This document shows positions 63,114 to 64,000 of a stretch of DNA of 64,000 bases, piece by piece. This stretch comes from Mesostigma viride (lineage: Eukaryota > Streptophyta > Mesostigmatophyceae > Mesostigmatales > Mesostigmataceae): NCBI GenBank assembly GCA_009746045.1, contig RPFO01000138.1, forward strand, positions 846,759-910,758, given 5' to 3'. The notes beneath the pieces are model-generated. The model did no database searches. It worked only from the letters and a program-made list of their open reading frames with translations, and had not been told where the DNA came from. Every line of letters starts with the position of its first letter. The stretch's first letter is position 1. The position numbers and the translations under genes are program-made.

Positions 63114-64000
63114 GTGAGCGTGTTAGGGCTTAACAGTGTGACCTGGGTGAACCGGGCCTAGTGACCTAGGTCAGCGCAGTAGGCCATACAGTGACCTGGG
63201 TAAGTGCGGTAAGGATTGCAGCGGTGGGACGTGGCCAGTGTCGCCGCTCTCTCGTCACGGTCAGTGTCTCACAGGGCGATGTGCTCGTGCGCCGCAGGGT
63301 ATCAAAGAGACAACCAGCGCAGGCCAGAAACCTGGAAGACGTCAGGGTATGCCCACGCTTGTCAAGGACTGGACGTGGCCACATGCTCCTCCATGGGTGG
63401 TCCGTGTGCAACTGGGCAGTGGCATCGCACAGCTCGTGCAGCCGTATCAGTGTGTGGGTATGGCTGGAACACACAATCCCTTGACCACACAGGCAAGCAC
63501 CCTGGGTGGACCGCCCGTGTTGCATTTGTGAACTATGTCGGGTTGGCCCGCGTCCCAAAAGTGCAACCAGGCCTCACGCAAGCAAGCGGGCCCCCACGCA
63601 TTTTTTTGTCAATCGTGATGCTGCAAGAGGCGCTTGCCACTTTTTCACGCCATCATTGTGGGGGCGGGGGCATTTGGCTGTGCCACGCACCGCTGATGAG
63701 GGAGAGTGGGCTGCGGTTTTCTTGCGGTTGTTGGGCAGAAGGATGCTGCAACTACATACGGTGAGCAATGGTGTGTCTGATAGGGGGGGGATACGCTAGG
63801 TTGGTTTGTAATGGAGCACAGGCGGTGTTTTTGCGCAGATTGGGTAGTTCTTAGGCTAGTGGCCTGCATATGAGATCTTTGCAGATATGGCTGTGGCAAT
63901 AAGGAGCCTTATACCTTACTGGGCAGGAGTATTCAGCTTTTTTGTTAGTCCCAGTACCCACGATGCCTGCTTGCTAACATCTTCGGTAAATTGGCATATG
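63114..64000 (+). other. intron 22 and downstream; no exon recognised
   Basis: Begins with the exon 22 donor and three further copies of its donor neighbourhood (63130-63200). The rest has short frames only. A frame starting GYQRDNQ after 63297 fits the phase but not the family. Either the final exon lies beyond 64000 or it is too diverged to see. Confidence 0.4.

Noticed and set aside
63298..63400. Possible exon 23 after CGCAG at 63297
   Set aside because: Phase fits, but none of the three frames gives a convincing match to the region that follows the catalytic Glu in CCP enzymes.

Overview
The window looks like nuclear DNA of a green alga (chlorophyte), probably a flagellated chlorophycean. 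Genes are intron-rich and GC-rich with AG|GT...AG junctions, a TGTAA polyadenylation-type signal sits behind one reading frame, retroelements and DNA transposons are of plant/algal type, and introns carry huge minisatellites. The organism is an inference; no rRNA, tRNA or organelle marker is present.

Two real host genes fill most of the window and are transcribed divergently from a roughly 970 bp intergenic region (19894-20862). On the minus strand, 19893-14880 encodes a four-exon type II membrane protein with two tandem nucleotide-diphospho-sugar transferase (GT77-like) domains. On the plus strand, 20863 to at least 63113 encodes a cytosolic carboxypeptidase of the AGTPBP1/CCP1 (Nna1) type, a zinc M14 enzyme that trims glutamates from tubulin tails. 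I reconstruct 22 exons by joining conserved segments in phase; the gene continues past 63113 and its last exon(s) are not identified. About 3.2 kb of coding sequence is spread over more than 42 kb because introns hold satellite DNA: 26-bp units over 13.2 kb (intron 2), 53-bp units split by a tandemly duplicated insert (intron 3), 24-bp units over 3.4 kb (intron 9), GGGA repeats (intron 10), a hAT transposon with an exact 8-bp target duplication (intron 11), and mixed 24/27-bp units over 4.4 kb (intron 19).

The left 14 kb is transposon-rich: a 179-bp tandem repeat (1-520); an intact single-exon frame of possible transposon origin (1326-2321); a truncated minus-strand LTR retroelement with protease, gag zinc knuckle, gag and a separate RNase H1-type hybrid-binding-domain frame (2880-7370); a TTAA-flanked inverted-repeat element (8326-10236); a 0.4 kb inverted-repeat element (11412-11832); and a decayed LINE reverse transcriptase (11881-13195).

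The most unusual observation is in the glycosyltransferase gene. The end of exon 2 together with its 5' splice site has been amplified into 18 perfect-period 30-bp units, each carrying the same AAG|GTGAG donor in the same frame. The transcript therefore offers up to 18 equivalent donors that could each add a multiple of ten residues without changing frame.
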